Source: Paramixta manurensis (GTDB lineage Bacteria > Pseudomonadota > Gammaproteobacteria > Enterobacterales > Enterobacteriaceae). Taken from it: a stretch of DNA of 64,000 nt. The notes below the pieces were generated by a model that saw only the letters and a list, made by a program, of their open reading frames with translations, was not told the origin of the DNA and ran no database searches. The DNA lies in contig NZ_CP054212.1 of the NCBI RefSeq assembly GCF_013285385.1, positions 2,914,001 to 2,978,000 on the forward strand, read 5' to 3'. Below are positions 16,282 to 24,816 of this stretch, piece after piece (position 1 is the first letter of the stretch; each line of letters opens with the position of its first letter). The position numbers and the translations under genes are program-made.

Positions 16282-17652
16282 TTACAGTAAATCCTCACTG
16301 CATTGCGGAACCGGGTTACGGAAGCTGCGAGTGACAAACGCCAGATAAGAGAGGCCAATCGCCGCCCAAATCAGGCCGAGCGTCATAGAACTCTCTTCCA
16401 GGTTAAGCCACAGCGCTCCAACGGTTAACGCGCCGCACAGCGGCAGGATCAGGAAGTTAATCGTGTCCTTAAATGACTTATTGCGCCCTTCACGGATCCA
16501 GAACTGCGAAATGACCGACAGGTTAACAAAGGTAAACGCCACCAGCGCGCCAAAGTTAATCAGTGCCGTTGCGGTCACCAGATCAAAGGTAATTGCGCCC
16601 AGCGCAATGACGCCGACCAACAACACGTTTAACGCTGGCGTATGCCATTTCGGATGGATATAGCCAAACACACGTTCCGGGAACACGCCATCGCGCCCCA
16701 TCACATACATCAGGCGCGACACGCCTGCGTGCGCCGCCATACCGGAGGCCAGCACCGTGATGCAGGAGAAGATCAGAATGCCGAACTGGAAGGTTTTACC
16801 CGCCACGTACAGCATAATCTCCGGCTGCGAGGCATCGGGATCTTTAAAACGTGAGATGTCCGGGAAGTACAACTGTAGAAAGTAGGACACCACGATAAAA
16901 ATCAACCCGCCGATCAACGCGGTCAGGAAAATCGCTTTCGGAATCACCCGGCCTGCGTCTTTGGTCTCTTCCGATAACGAGCTAATCCCGTCGAAGCCAA
17001 GGAACGAGAAGCACAGAATCGTCGCGCCGGTAATCATCGGCACCACGTGTGCATTTTCCGACCAGAAAGGACGGCTACTGACCAGCGTACCGGCGCCTTC
17101 ACCGTGCGCTACGCCATACACCACCATCCCCATGATGACCGCCATCACCGCGACCTGCAGCACCACGATAACGCTGTTAAAGTTGGCGACCGTTTTGATT
17201 CCACGCAGGTTTGACAAGGTCATGAAGCCGACCAGCAGCACCACGAATGACCATGACGGCACCGATGGCACCAGCGCTTCGAAGTAAATTTTCGCCAGCA
17301 AAATATTGATCATCGGCATGAACAGATAGTCCAGCAACGATGACCAACCGACCATAAAACCCACGTGCGGGCTAATGGCTTTCTGCGCATACGTGTAAGC
17401 GGATCCCGCAGAGGGGAAGCGGCGTACCAGCTTACCGTAGCTTAATGCAGTAAACAGAATCGCGATCAGCGCAAAGGCATAGGCGGTAGCAACGTGACCA
17501 TCGGTCAAACCTGAAACGATGCCAAAGGTATCAAACAGCGTCATCGGCTGCATATACGCCAGGCCCATCATGACGACCGGCATCAGGGTTAAGGTTTTTT
17601 TCAGGTGCGCGCGCGGCTGTGGTACAGCGGAAGAAGCGATATTATGCGACAT
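16282..17652 (-). CDS. plaP: Low-affinity putrescine importer PlaP
   Basis: 456 residues, APC superfamily with 12 TM segments, very close to E. coli PlaP/YeeF (AYMQPMTLFDTFGIVSGLTD, FPDISRFKDPDASQPEIML, AHAGVSRLMYVMGRDGVFPE). Imports putrescine with proton motive force. GGGAGG lies 8 nt upstream of ATG 17652, inside the coding region of the YoeI-like leader whose stop overlaps the plaP start by 11 nt. Here plaP is next to puuE-puuA-puuDRB, so it probably takes the place of the PuuP importer that heads the E. coli puu cluster. Confidence 0.95.
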   Translation of the reverse strand: MSHNIASSAVPQPRAHLKKTLTLMPVVMMGLAYMQPMTLFDTFGIVSGLTDGHVATAYAFALIAILFTALSYGKLVRRFPSAGSAYTYAQKAISPHVGFMVGWSSLLDYLFMPMINILLAKIYFEALVPSVPSWSFVVLLVGFMTLSNLRGIKTVANFNSVIVVLQVAVMAVIMGMVVYGVAHGEGAGTLVSSRPFWSENAHVVPMITGATILCFSFLGFDGISSLSEETKDAGRVIPKAIFLTALIGGLIFIVVSYFLQLYFPDISRFKDPDASQPEIMLYVAGKTFQFGILIFSCITVLASGMAAHAGVSRLMYVMGRDGVFPERVFGYIHPKWHTPALNVLLVGVIALGAITFDLVTATALINFGALVAFTFVNLSVISQFWIREGRNKSFKDTINFLILPLCGALTVGALWLNLEESSMTLGLIWAAIGLSYLAFVTRSFRNPVPQCSEDLL

Positions 17653-17842
17653 GGCTCAGTCCTCCCATAGCAACAACCTTTTCGGGCTGAACTACAGGAA
17701 AACTTCGCGCAGTGCGATAGAGGGATAACAGGGGCGTAACGGCGGTATAAACAGGCGAGAGAAACCAACCTGCAGCGGCACCGTAGTCATCACGGAGTCG
17801 GGTACCAGCATGCGCCGGTGCAAAGTTAATGAACTGCCCCAT
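17642..17842 (-). CDS. yoeI: YoeI-like leader ORF overlapping plaP
   Basis: 66 codons: MGQFINFAPAHAGTRLRDD at the start and GGLSHVA at the end. The ATG at 17842 is preceded by GAGGATAAGAAAAG (SD GAGGA). The stop TAA lies inside the plaP start region, so translation of the two is coupled or mutually exclusive. E. coli has a ~20-residue YoeI in the same place, which from memory also begins MGQF and ends HVA with the same overlap; the middle here is about 46 residues longer. No TM segment is convincing. Function unknown; a polyamine-responsive leader peptide controlling plaP is the inference. Confidence 0.6.
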   Translation of the reverse strand: MGQFINFAPAHAGTRLRDDYGAAAGWFLSPVYTAVTPLLSLYRTARSFPVVQPEKVVAMGGLSHVA

Positions 17843-17938
17843 CTTTTCTTATCCTCAATAAGACACGATTATGCGTGTTTAAAGCGTGTATCTATCCGGC
17901 ACTGTGACCGGCCTCTTGAAATGAATCCTGGTTTGGTG

Positions 17939-17971
17939 CAAAAAATAACCGGCGCGTCAGCGTCGGTTATT
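17939..17971 (-). terminator. Intrinsic terminator of puuE
   Basis: On the minus strand AATAACCG (17971-17964) pairs with CGGTTATT (17951-17944), with inner CGC/GCG pairs, followed by TTTTTGC. It starts 4 bp after the puuE stop codon and separates puuE from the plaP promoter region. Confidence 0.85.
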
Positions 17972-17974
17972 GCT

Positions 17975-19273
17975 CTATTTTGCAGGGCGCATATTCTGCA
18001 CTACTCGAAGGGAGGATGACAAGATGTTGAGGCCTTCAGAAACAACTTCTTTATCTGCGGTCAAAGGAATCAGGAATCGAATAACGTTTCCCCGTACGCC
18101 GCAAGCGAGCAAGATCAGCCCCTGGCGCCCGGCTTCCTGTACCAACGCCTGGGTAAGTTCTTTATCGGGCCGTTGACTGTCTCCCTGTTGCACCAACTCC
18201 ATGGCAATCATGGCGCCCAGCCCACGAATCTCGCCAATACAGTCAAACTCATGCGCCAGCAGCTTGAGGTGATGCAGCACCCATTCGCCTTGCGCCTGCG
18301 CTTTTTGATTCAGTTGCTCGCCTTCAATCAAATCCACCACCGCCAGCGCGGCGGCAATCGCGATTGGTGACCCGGCGTAAGTGCCGCCAAGCCCGCCCGG
18401 CTGCGCTTTTTCCATCAGCGAGGTTTTCCCCACCAGCGCGGAAAGCGGAAAACCGCCCGCCAGGCTCTTCGCCATTGTCACCATATCCGGCTCAACGCCG
18501 CTGTGTTCAATCGCGAAGGTTTTACCGGTTCGACAAAACCCACTCTGAATTTCATCGACAATCAGCACGATGCCATGCTCATCGCATAGCGCACGCAGTT
18601 GGGTAAGAAAGGAGGCCGAAGCGACGTAGAACCCGCCTTCTCCCTGTACCGGTTCGATGATGATCGCCGCGACCTCATCCGGCGCAACATCAGCGGCAAA
18701 AATACCGCGTAATGCGGCAATCGCCTGCGTGTCACTAATGCCTAAATAGCCGGCGGGATAAGGCGCGTGGAAAATACCGCCGGGAAAGGGGCCGTAGCCT
18801 TTTTTATACGGCTGAACTTTGCCGGTTAATGCCATCCCCAATAACGTGCGCCCGTGAAAACCGCCGCGAAAAGCAATCACCGCCGAACGCCCGGTGGCGA
18901 TGCGCGCCACTTTAATCGCATTCTCGACCGCTTCGGCGCCGGTCGACATTAGCAGCGTTTGCGTCGGTTGTTGAATGGGTACCAAGTGATTGAGTTTTTC
19001 TGCCAGTTCGACGTAACAGCCATACGGCGTCACCTGGAAACAGGGATGGGTAAATTTTTCTAGTTGAGCCTGTACCGCCTGGATCACTCTGGGATGATTA
19101 TGCCCGGTGTTTAGCACCGCAATCCCGGCGGCGAAATCAATATAGCGCCGTCCTTCGACATCCCACAGCTCGGCGTTGCGCGCTTTTTCTACATAGACCG
19201 GCAATGCATTGCCGACGCCGCGCGTAATTGCCGCCTCGCGACGAGCCTGCCACTGTTGATTGGTTTCAGTCAT
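17975..19273 (-). CDS. puuE: 4-aminobutyrate aminotransferase (PuuE/GabT type)
   Basis: 432 residues, class-III PLP aminotransferase. Seen: STGAEAVENAIK cofactor loop near 110, DEIQSG (240-245), and the PLP lysine K269 in MVTMAKSLAGGFPLSA. It transfers the amino group of GABA to 2-oxoglutarate, giving succinate semialdehyde, the last nitrogen-removing step of putrescine degradation. ATG 19273 is preceded by AAGGGAC; the frame opens at 19324 but the extra residues are unrelated. Same strand as puuA (66 bp apart), so one transcript puuA-puuE is likely. PuuE versus GabT is decided by neighbourhood only. Confidence 0.87.
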   Translation of the reverse strand: MTETNQQWQARREAAITRGVGNALPVYVEKARNAELWDVEGRRYIDFAAGIAVLNTGHNHPRVIQAVQAQLEKFTHPCFQVTPYGCYVELAEKLNHLVPIQQPTQTLLMSTGAEAVENAIKVARIATGRSAVIAFRGGFHGRTLLGMALTGKVQPYKKGYGPFPGGIFHAPYPAGYLGISDTQAIAALRGIFAADVAPDEVAAIIIEPVQGEGGFYVASASFLTQLRALCDEHGIVLIVDEIQSGFCRTGKTFAIEHSGVEPDMVTMAKSLAGGFPLSALVGKTSLMEKAQPGGLGGTYAGSPIAIAAALAVVDLIEGEQLNQKAQAQGEWVLHHLKLLAHEFDCIGEIRGLGAMIAMELVQQGDSQRPDKELTQALVQEAGRQGLILLACGVRGNVIRFLIPLTADKEVVSEGLNILSSSLRVVQNMRPAK

Positions 19274-19339
19274 GATATGTCCCTTCTGGCAAACACGCGG
19301 AGCGGCGATTAAGTTAAACCTCAACCACCGCGACGTGCG

Positions 19340-20755
19340 TCAGGCATTTTTCAGCATCCAGTCGATTTCCGTGGCGGTAATCAACCGTTCAAAATGCATC
19401 AGTTCATGGTGCTTACAGCTATGCCACACAAAACCAAACCGCTCACCCAGCAATTTTTGCAGCGGATAGCTCTGTTCAAACTCACACAGCGCATCGCTTT
19501 GGCGAATCGGCAACGGATTACCTTCGGCTTCATGACCATTGCCTGTTACCGGCGGCGGTAACGGAAGCGCATTATCAATACCGTGCAGAATACCGGCCAA
19601 AATCGCCGACATCACCAAGTAGGGGTTAGCATCAGCGCCCGCGACACGATACTCCACACGGTGATTGTCAACATCGCCACAGGGAATCCGTAACGCGACA
19701 GTGCGATTGTTGTGCCCCCAAGAGGCTTGTAACGGTACGAACGCATCGGGCAGAAACCGCCGATAGGCATTAACGTTCGGTGCCAGTAACGCCATTGAGG
19801 CGGGCATCAGATCGATCATTCCAGCTAACGCGCGCTTCAGCAGCGGCGAATCACTACCATCATCACTGGCGAACGCATTATGGTCAGCGGCATCCAACAT
19901 GCTGATATGCACATGCATTCCGCTACCGGCATACTCTTCATAGGGTTTCGCCATGAAAGTGGCGTTCATTCCGTGACTTTCCGCAACCTGGCGGATCAAA
20001 CGTTTTAGCTGAATAGCGTGATCGCAGGCATTCAGTACGTTACGCGTATGGTGCAAATTAATTTCGAATTGCCCCGGAGAGGCTTCAGCCAGTGCGCCAT
20101 CGGCGGGAATGCCTTGCTGCTTCGCCAGGGAATCAATATCACTTAACACCTCGGCGAAATGATCAAGATTATCTACCGAGTAAACCTGACTTTGTCGATT
20201 ACGCTCTTCGCTGCCCGGCGCGCATGGCGGCTGAATATAGCCTTCCGCATCGCGCTGTTTATCGACCAGATAGAACTCCAGCTCTACCGCTACCACCGGA
20301 AAGAGCCCTCGATTGCGCAGTTGTTGCCACAATTGGTTGAGGACATTTCGGGGTTCAACGTCAAAGGGAGTGCCATCTTGATTGCGCATGGTTAACAGAA
20401 CCTGCGCCAGGTGTTGCGGATCGGCAGCGGAGGGAGCCAGCGAGCCTTCGACCGGCACGCAAATATTGTCCGGCTCGCCGAGCGCTTGCCCTAGACCAGC
20501 CTCTTCAACCGTATTGCCAAGGATGTCCATGGCGAAGACCGATGCCGGGAAATAACAGCCTTTTTCGAGTTTTGCCAGACTGGCGAAAGGAATGCGTTTA
20601 CCGCGAAAGACACCGTTTAAATCTGTCAGAAGGATATCAACATGCTGCGTTTCAGGATAGCGTTCCAGATAGGCTTCCACCTCATTCCGGAACGCGCTGG
20701 TTCGCTTCTCTTCACTGTGCCTGGTGAAGTCTTCTACTTCCACGAGATTGGTCAT
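19340..20755 (-). CDS. puuA: Gamma-glutamylputrescine synthetase
   Basis: 471 residues (E. coli PuuA 472), glutamine-synthetase fold. The family marks DLNGVFRGKRIP, VAVELEFYLVDKQRDAEGY, AEASPGQFEINL, GSGMHVHISM and NNRTVALRIPCGD (ATP/metal sites) are all present. It ligates glutamate to putrescine using ATP, the first step of the Puu pathway. ATG 20755 (MTNLVEVEDF) matches E. coli METNIVEVENF; four codons upstream the frame has GTG with a poorer context. Divergent from puuD across a 213 bp region with PuuR-like sites. Confidence 0.95.
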   Translation of the reverse strand: MTNLVEVEDFTRHSEEKRTSAFRNEVEAYLERYPETQHVDILLTDLNGVFRGKRIPFASLAKLEKGCYFPASVFAMDILGNTVEEAGLGQALGEPDNICVPVEGSLAPSAADPQHLAQVLLTMRNQDGTPFDVEPRNVLNQLWQQLRNRGLFPVVAVELEFYLVDKQRDAEGYIQPPCAPGSEERNRQSQVYSVDNLDHFAEVLSDIDSLAKQQGIPADGALAEASPGQFEINLHHTRNVLNACDHAIQLKRLIRQVAESHGMNATFMAKPYEEYAGSGMHVHISMLDAADHNAFASDDGSDSPLLKRALAGMIDLMPASMALLAPNVNAYRRFLPDAFVPLQASWGHNNRTVALRIPCGDVDNHRVEYRVAGADANPYLVMSAILAGILHGIDNALPLPPPVTGNGHEAEGNPLPIRQSDALCEFEQSYPLQKLLGERFGFVWHSCKHHELMHFERLITATEIDWMLKNA

Positions 20756-20846
20756 TATCTCACCCACCCTTTACCGTATTAAGCTGTATTGCGTGTTGCT
20801 CAAAATAACAGCCACATATCTAACATAGCGCTAACACAAAAAGTGT

Positions 20847-20863
20847 GCAAATGTTACATTTGC
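20847..20863. promoter_or_regulatory. Inverted repeat in the puuA-puuD intergenic region
   Basis: GCAAATG (20847-20853) and CATTTGC (20857-20863) are a perfect 7-bp inverted repeat around TTA. It lies midway between divergent puuA and puuD and just upstream of a PuuR-like site. It does not match the PuuR consensus, so it may bind another regulator, or be part of a promoter. Confidence 0.45.
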
Positions 20864-20864
20864 G

Positions 20865-20910
20865 TTTGAATATTGAACAATCGATTGCTAGATTGAAAAT
20901 ATATTGCACA
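20865..20910. promoter_or_regulatory. Candidate PuuR operators
   Basis: AAAATATATTGCACA (20896-20910) differs at two positions from the E. coli PuuR box AAAATATAATGAACA as I recall it. TTTGAATATTGAACA (20865-20879) keeps the ATTGAACA half. Two boxes 31 bp apart between puuA and puuD, with the puuR gene in the same cluster, fit repression by PuuR relieved by putrescine. The consensus is from memory. Confidence 0.55.
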
Positions 20911-20968
20911 GTTTTGCCTGATTAACGCCTTCACTGGCGAATATATTTAACAGCGCCACGGAGGAAGC

Positions 20969-21733
20969 ATGGGCATTATTTTTAACAAGCCTTTGATTGG
21001 CGTAATAATGTGCCAGGTGGAGACCGGCGGCCACCCCAGCCAACTGGTGCACAATAAATACCTTGATGCGCTACTCCTCTCAGGCGGCGTTCCGCTGGCT
21101 TTACCGCATAGCCTAATGCAACATCCCGACACGCTGGAAACCGCCCTTTCCGCTCTCGACGGCATTTTGCTCACCGGTAGCCCCAGTAATATTGAACCCC
21201 GGCATTATGGTGAAAGCGGTGATGAACCTCACGCCGATGCCGGGCGCGATACCCTTGCTTTTGCCTTAATCAAACACGCCATCGCCCATCACATGCCCGT
21301 CATGGCGATTTGTCGCGGTTTACAGGAACTGGTGGTTGCCACCGGTGGCGCACTACACCGTCAACTGCATCAGCAACCGGGTTTTCAAGAACACCGCGAA
21401 GACCACGCCTTAGCGTTAGCCGCGCAATATGCGCCAGCGCATGAGGTGTTTGTCGAACCCGGCGGGCTATTAATTGATTTGATCAACGGCTGCGAAAAAT
21501 TTTGGGTTAACTCACTGCATCAGCAGGGCGTGCGCGCACTCGGCCCTGGTGTGCGCATTGAGGCGCGCGCGGCAGATGGGTTGGTAGAAGCAATTAGCCT
21601 GCGTGATTGTCCATTTATTTTCGGCGTGCAGTGGCACCCCGAATGGCACAGTGGTGAATCGGCGCTTTCGCGCCTGTTATTCGATGGATTTATTAACGCC
21701 TGCAACAGGTATCAGAAGGAATCACGGTCATGA
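20969..21733 (+). CDS. puuD: Gamma-glutamyl-GABA hydrolase
   Basis: 254 residues, same as E. coli PuuD. Class-I glutamine amidotransferase-like peptidase C26: nucleophile C115 in MAICRGLQE, catalytic H and E in GVQWHPEWHSG, and the LTGSPSNIEP oxyanion region. It releases GABA and glutamate from gamma-glutamyl-GABA. ATG 20969 has GGAGG upstream. The end overlaps puuR by 4 nt (ATGA), so puuD-puuR-puuB are one operon. In E. coli puuC lies in this operon too, but not here. Confidence 0.95.
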   Translation: MGIIFNKPLIGVIMCQVETGGHPSQLVHNKYLDALLLSGGVPLALPHSLMQHPDTLETALSALDGILLTGSPSNIEPRHYGESGDEPHADAGRDTLAFALIKHAIAHHMPVMAICRGLQELVVATGGALHRQLHQQPGFQEHREDHALALAAQYAPAHEVFVEPGGLLIDLINGCEKFWVNSLHQQGVRALGPGVRIEARAADGLVEAISLRDCPFIFGVQWHPEWHSGESALSRLLFDGFINACNRYQKESRS

Positions 21734-22287
21734 ATGAAGCCACTCTGGCGCCCGGACGACGTTTATCGCAAATCCGGCAAGAGTTGGGGTTATCACAGCG
21801 GCGCGTCGCCGAGCTTTCCGGTTTAACGCACAGCGCCATTAGCACCATTGAGCAGGACAAAGTGAGTCCGGCAGTCAGTACCTTACAGAAGTTGTTGAAA
21901 GTTTATGGCCTGTCGTTATCCGAGTTTTTTTCCGAGCCAGTAAAAGATGAAGCGCCCAAAGTGGTGGTCGAAGCCGACGAGCTGATTGATATTGGTAGCC
22001 AGGGCGTGTCGCTAAAATTGATTCATAACGGTAACCCCACATGTTCACTGGCCATGTTACTGGAAACCTATGAACCCGGTGCCACCACCGGTGAAAAAAT
22101 TCGCCACCAGGGCGAAGAGACCGGCACGCTGCTGGAGGGTGAAATTACACTAACCATCGGCGGCCAACATTATGCGCTACATGCCGGACAAAGTTATGTG
22201 ATTAATACCGGCTGCCCGCACAGCTTTACCAACACGTCGACGCGTTTATGTCGCATTGTCAGCGCGCATACACCAGCAACATTCTGA
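21730..22287 (+). CDS. puuR: PuuR, repressor of putrescine utilisation genes
   Basis: 185 residues, identical in length to E. coli PuuR. An N-terminal XRE-type HTH (RLSQIRQELGLSQRRVAEL, SAISTIEQDKVSPAVSTLQK) is joined to a C-terminal cupin (HQGEETGTLLEGEITLTIGG, YVINTGCPHSFTNTS, ending AHTPATF). Binds the puuA-puuD intergenic region and is released by putrescine in E. coli. Starts inside the puuD stop, so PuuD and PuuR are made in proportion. Confidence 0.95.
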   Translation: MNEATLAPGRRLSQIRQELGLSQRRVAELSGLTHSAISTIEQDKVSPAVSTLQKLLKVYGLSLSEFFSEPVKDEAPKVVVEADELIDIGSQGVSLKLIHNGNPTCSLAMLLETYEPGATTGEKIRHQGEETGTLLEGEITLTIGGQHYALHAGQSYVINTGCPHSFTNTSTRLCRIVSAHTPATF

Positions 22288-22312
22288 TTAGGCAGCTTTA
22301 ATGGAGGGATCA

Positions 22313-23590
22313 ATGGAACATGTGGAGAGTTACTACGCGCAAACTGCCAACTACCATGCCCCCTGGCCGCAATTAAATGAGAGCATCCAGTGCGATGTCT
22401 GCATCATTGGCGCCGGGTTTACCGGCCTGTCGTCAGCGCTGTTTCTGACCGAGGCCGGTTATGACGTAGTAGTGCTGGAGGCGGCACGGGTTGGCTTTGG
22501 CGCTAGCGGGCGCAACGGCGGCCAGGTCGTCAACTCCTGGAGCCGCGATATTGATGTGATTGAACAGCGCTACGGACAGGATAGCGCACGCATGTTCGGC
22601 AGCATGATGTTTGAAGGCGCGGAGATCATTCGCGACCGTATCGACCGTTATGCCATTGACTGCGATTATCGACCCGGCGGTATTTTTGCCGCGCTAAACC
22701 CACGGCAGATGGGACATTTACGTCAACAACAGGCACTCTGGGAGCGCTATGGCAACCATCAACTGGAACTGCTTGATGAGAGCGGTATTCAGCGCGAAGT
22801 GGCAACCACGCGTTACGTTGGCGGGCTGCTGGATAAACGCGGCGGCCATCTTCATCCGCTCAACCTGGCATTGGGAGAAGCGGAAGCGATTCGCCGCCAC
22901 GGCGGCCGGATTTATGAACACTCTGCCGCCACGCAAATCCGCTACGGTACGCCAAACCAGATTAGCACCGCGCAAGGGAACGTCAGCGCCAAGTGGGTGA
23001 TCTTTGCCGGTAATGCCTATTTAGCGCCCCAGCTCGAACCACGCCTAAGCGGTAAAAGCATGCCTTGCGGCTCGCAAATTATCACCACTGAGCCGCTAAG
23101 CCAGGATCAGGCGCTGTCGCTGATCCCCAACAACCGCTGCGTGGAAGATTGTAACTATCTCCTCGACTATTTCCGTCTCACCGCCGATAACCGGCTACTG
23201 TATGGCGGCGGCGTGATTTATGGTGCGCGTGAACCGGCCGATATTGATGCCCTCATTCGTCCCAAATTAGCCAAGACCTTTCCACAATTGCAAAATATCC
23301 CTTTTACCACGCGCTGGAGCGGTAACTTCTTGCTCACCTTGTCGCGTATGCCGCAGTTTGGGCGGCTGGAAAATAACGTTTATTACATGCAAGGAGACAG
23401 CGGGCATGGCGTTACCAGTACCCATTTGGCCGGTAAGTTAATTGCCGAAACCTTACGCGGCGACGCAGAACGTTTTGACGTCTTTGCCGCCTTACCGCAT
23501 CTGCCCTTCCCCGGCGGCCGCCGTTTTAAAGTGCCGTTAACCGCCATCGGCGCCGCGTGGTATGCGCTGCGCGACCGCCTCGGGGTTTAA
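22313..23590 (+). CDS. puuB: Gamma-glutamylputrescine oxidase
   Basis: 425 residues (E. coli 426), DAO-family FAD enzyme. The dinucleotide-binding motif is CIIGAGFTGLSSALFLTEAG (residues ~30-49), followed by GFGASGRNGGQVVNSWSRDID, and the C-terminal FAD motif GDSGHGVTSTHLAGKL. It oxidises gamma-glutamylputrescine to gamma-glutamyl-aminobutyraldehyde with H2O2 release. ATG 22313 (MEHVESYYAQ) has GGAGGG at 7 nt and fits the E. coli start; an in-frame upstream ATG at 22301 lies before that site. The aldehyde product needs PuuC, which is not in this window. Confidence 0.95.
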   Translation: MEHVESYYAQTANYHAPWPQLNESIQCDVCIIGAGFTGLSSALFLTEAGYDVVVLEAARVGFGASGRNGGQVVNSWSRDIDVIEQRYGQDSARMFGSMMFEGAEIIRDRIDRYAIDCDYRPGGIFAALNPRQMGHLRQQQALWERYGNHQLELLDESGIQREVATTRYVGGLLDKRGGHLHPLNLALGEAEAIRRHGGRIYEHSAATQIRYGTPNQISTAQGNVSAKWVIFAGNAYLAPQLEPRLSGKSMPCGSQIITTEPLSQDQALSLIPNNRCVEDCNYLLDYFRLTADNRLLYGGGVIYGAREPADIDALIRPKLAKTFPQLQNIPFTTRWSGNFLLTLSRMPQFGRLENNVYYMQGDSGHGVTSTHLAGKLIAETLRGDAERFDVFAALPHLPFPGGRRFKVPLTAIGAAWYALRDRLGV

Positions 23591-23592
23591 GC

Positions 23593-24417
23593 TTATGCCA
23601 GCGGCATTTTCAGCGGGTCCGGATAACTGTATTCAAACCCAAGCTCGTTGCAAATCTTATTGCCATCAATCACCTTGCCCTGCCCGCCATTATCCGGCGC
23701 AAAGGTCGGCGGCGTAAGGCCGAGTTGTTTTGCCACCGTCGGATAAAATTGATTACGCGCCGGATGCTTAGGCGCACTGAGGTTATAAACGTGCCCGCCT
23801 TTTGGCGTTTGTAGCAACAGCACAATGGCGTCGACTACATCATCCAGGTGCACCAGATTTACGCCCTGCTCACCTTCGGATAAGTCCATTTTCCCGGCGA
23901 GGAAACGTCCCGGATGGCGCCCCGGCCCCACCAGGCCGGATAACCGTAAAATATCCACCGACGTGCCAGGCAAATCATGCAGCCAGTTTTCCAGCGCCAC
24001 CAGCGTTTTACCGGCGACGGTTTCCGGCGTTAATGGGCTGGACTCTTTCATTACGCCGCCGCCCTTACCGTATACCGAGGTAGAACTGGTGAAGATAACG
24101 CGCGGCACTTTCATTGCCAGTGCGCTATCAACAATATTTTGCACCGCCTGAACATAATATTCGCCGCCTTCCACCGTGCGGCTTGCCGGTAACGTCACCA
24201 CCAGTGCATCAACTGCCAGCAAGGCGTTTAACTCATCCGCCTCGCAAACCAGTTCAGGCGTCAGTTCCAGTTGATAAGCTTCTATCCCACATTTACGCGC
24301 AGCAATTACCCCATCCGGCGTGGTTTTGCTACCGGTCACCTGACAGCCACGCGCAGTGAGCGCCATCGCTAACGGCATCCCTAGCCATCCCAGCCCAACA
24401 ATCGCGACTCTTTTCAT
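23593..24417 (-). CDS. yeeZ: YeeZ, SDR-type NAD(P)-binding protein
   Basis: 274 residues, same as E. coli YeeZ. Begins with a Rossmann motif VAIVGLGWLGMPLAMAL, contains VIFTSSTSVYGKGGGVMKE and the loop GLVGPGRHPGRFLAGK, and ends EYSYPDPLKMPLA. Annotated as a putative epimerase; no substrate is established. Convergent with puuB (2 bp between stops) and divergent from the his promoter, the E. coli arrangement upstream of hisL. Confidence 0.95.
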   Translation of the reverse strand: MKRVAIVGLGWLGMPLAMALTARGCQVTGSKTTPDGVIAARKCGIEAYQLELTPELVCEADELNALLAVDALVVTLPASRTVEGGEYYVQAVQNIVDSALAMKVPRVIFTSSTSVYGKGGGVMKESSPLTPETVAGKTLVALENWLHDLPGTSVDILRLSGLVGPGRHPGRFLAGKMDLSEGEQGVNLVHLDDVVDAIVLLLQTPKGGHVYNLSAPKHPARNQFYPTVAKQLGLTPPTFAPDNGGQGKVIDGNKICNELGFEYSYPDPLKMPLA

Positions 24418-24519
24418 GCCCGACTCCTTAATCCTGGATTGATCTTCACAGGCTACGCCAGGCCGGGCGGGCTGACAATCATCCTCAGGCCTGGAATCAC
24501 CCCGATCGATAAAAAAGGG

Positions 24520-24548
24520 TTGCCATTCTTTCTCATCTTCGTTAGGTT
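24520..24548 (+). promoter_or_regulatory. his operon promoter
   Basis: TTGCCA (24520-24525), 17 bp, then TAGGTT (24543-24548). The -10 TAGGTT equals that of the E. coli his promoter as I recall it, and the start of hisL lies 44 bp beyond. Confidence 0.8.
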
Positions 24549-24592
24549 AATTGGCACACAAAGTGAATACACATTCATTGGCGGAATTTTTT

Positions 24593-24640
24593 ATGACACG
24601 CGTTCAGTTCAACCACCATCATCACCATCATCCTGACTAG
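24593..24640 (+). CDS. hisL: his operon leader peptide
   Basis: 15 codons, MTRVQFNHHHHHHPD then TAG, with six consecutive histidine codons (CAC CAT CAT CAC CAT CAT); E. coli has seven. Ribosome stalling at these codons when charged tRNA-His is scarce favours the antiterminator and lets transcription proceed into hisG. Too short to appear in ordinary gene calling. The rest of the 24418-24816 region is the promoter and attenuator. Confidence 0.97.
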   Translation: MTRVQFNHHHHHHPD

Positions 24641-24704
24641 TCTTTCAGGCGATGTGTGCTGGAAGACGTTTAGGATCTTCCAGTGGTGCAGAACGCAAAG
24701 AGAG

Positions 24705-24736
24705 CCCCCGGAAGATCGCCTTCCGGGGGTTTTTTT
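24705..24736 (+). terminator. his attenuator terminator
   Basis: CCCCCGGAAG (24705-24714) pairs perfectly with CTTCCGGGGG (24720-24729), then seven T. It lies 64 bp after hisL and 80 bp before hisG: the transcription attenuator of the operon. Confidence 0.96.
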
Positions 24737-24816
24737 ATGGGCTTTACGCGCGGCATAGCAAATTGAGACACCTTTATTGCCACCCCGCAGACAGGATTGA
24801 AAAGAGGATTTAAGAG

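Noticed and set aside
24600..24640. Repeated CAC/CAT units as a possible tandem repeat
   Set aside because: They are the histidine codons of the hisL leader peptide.
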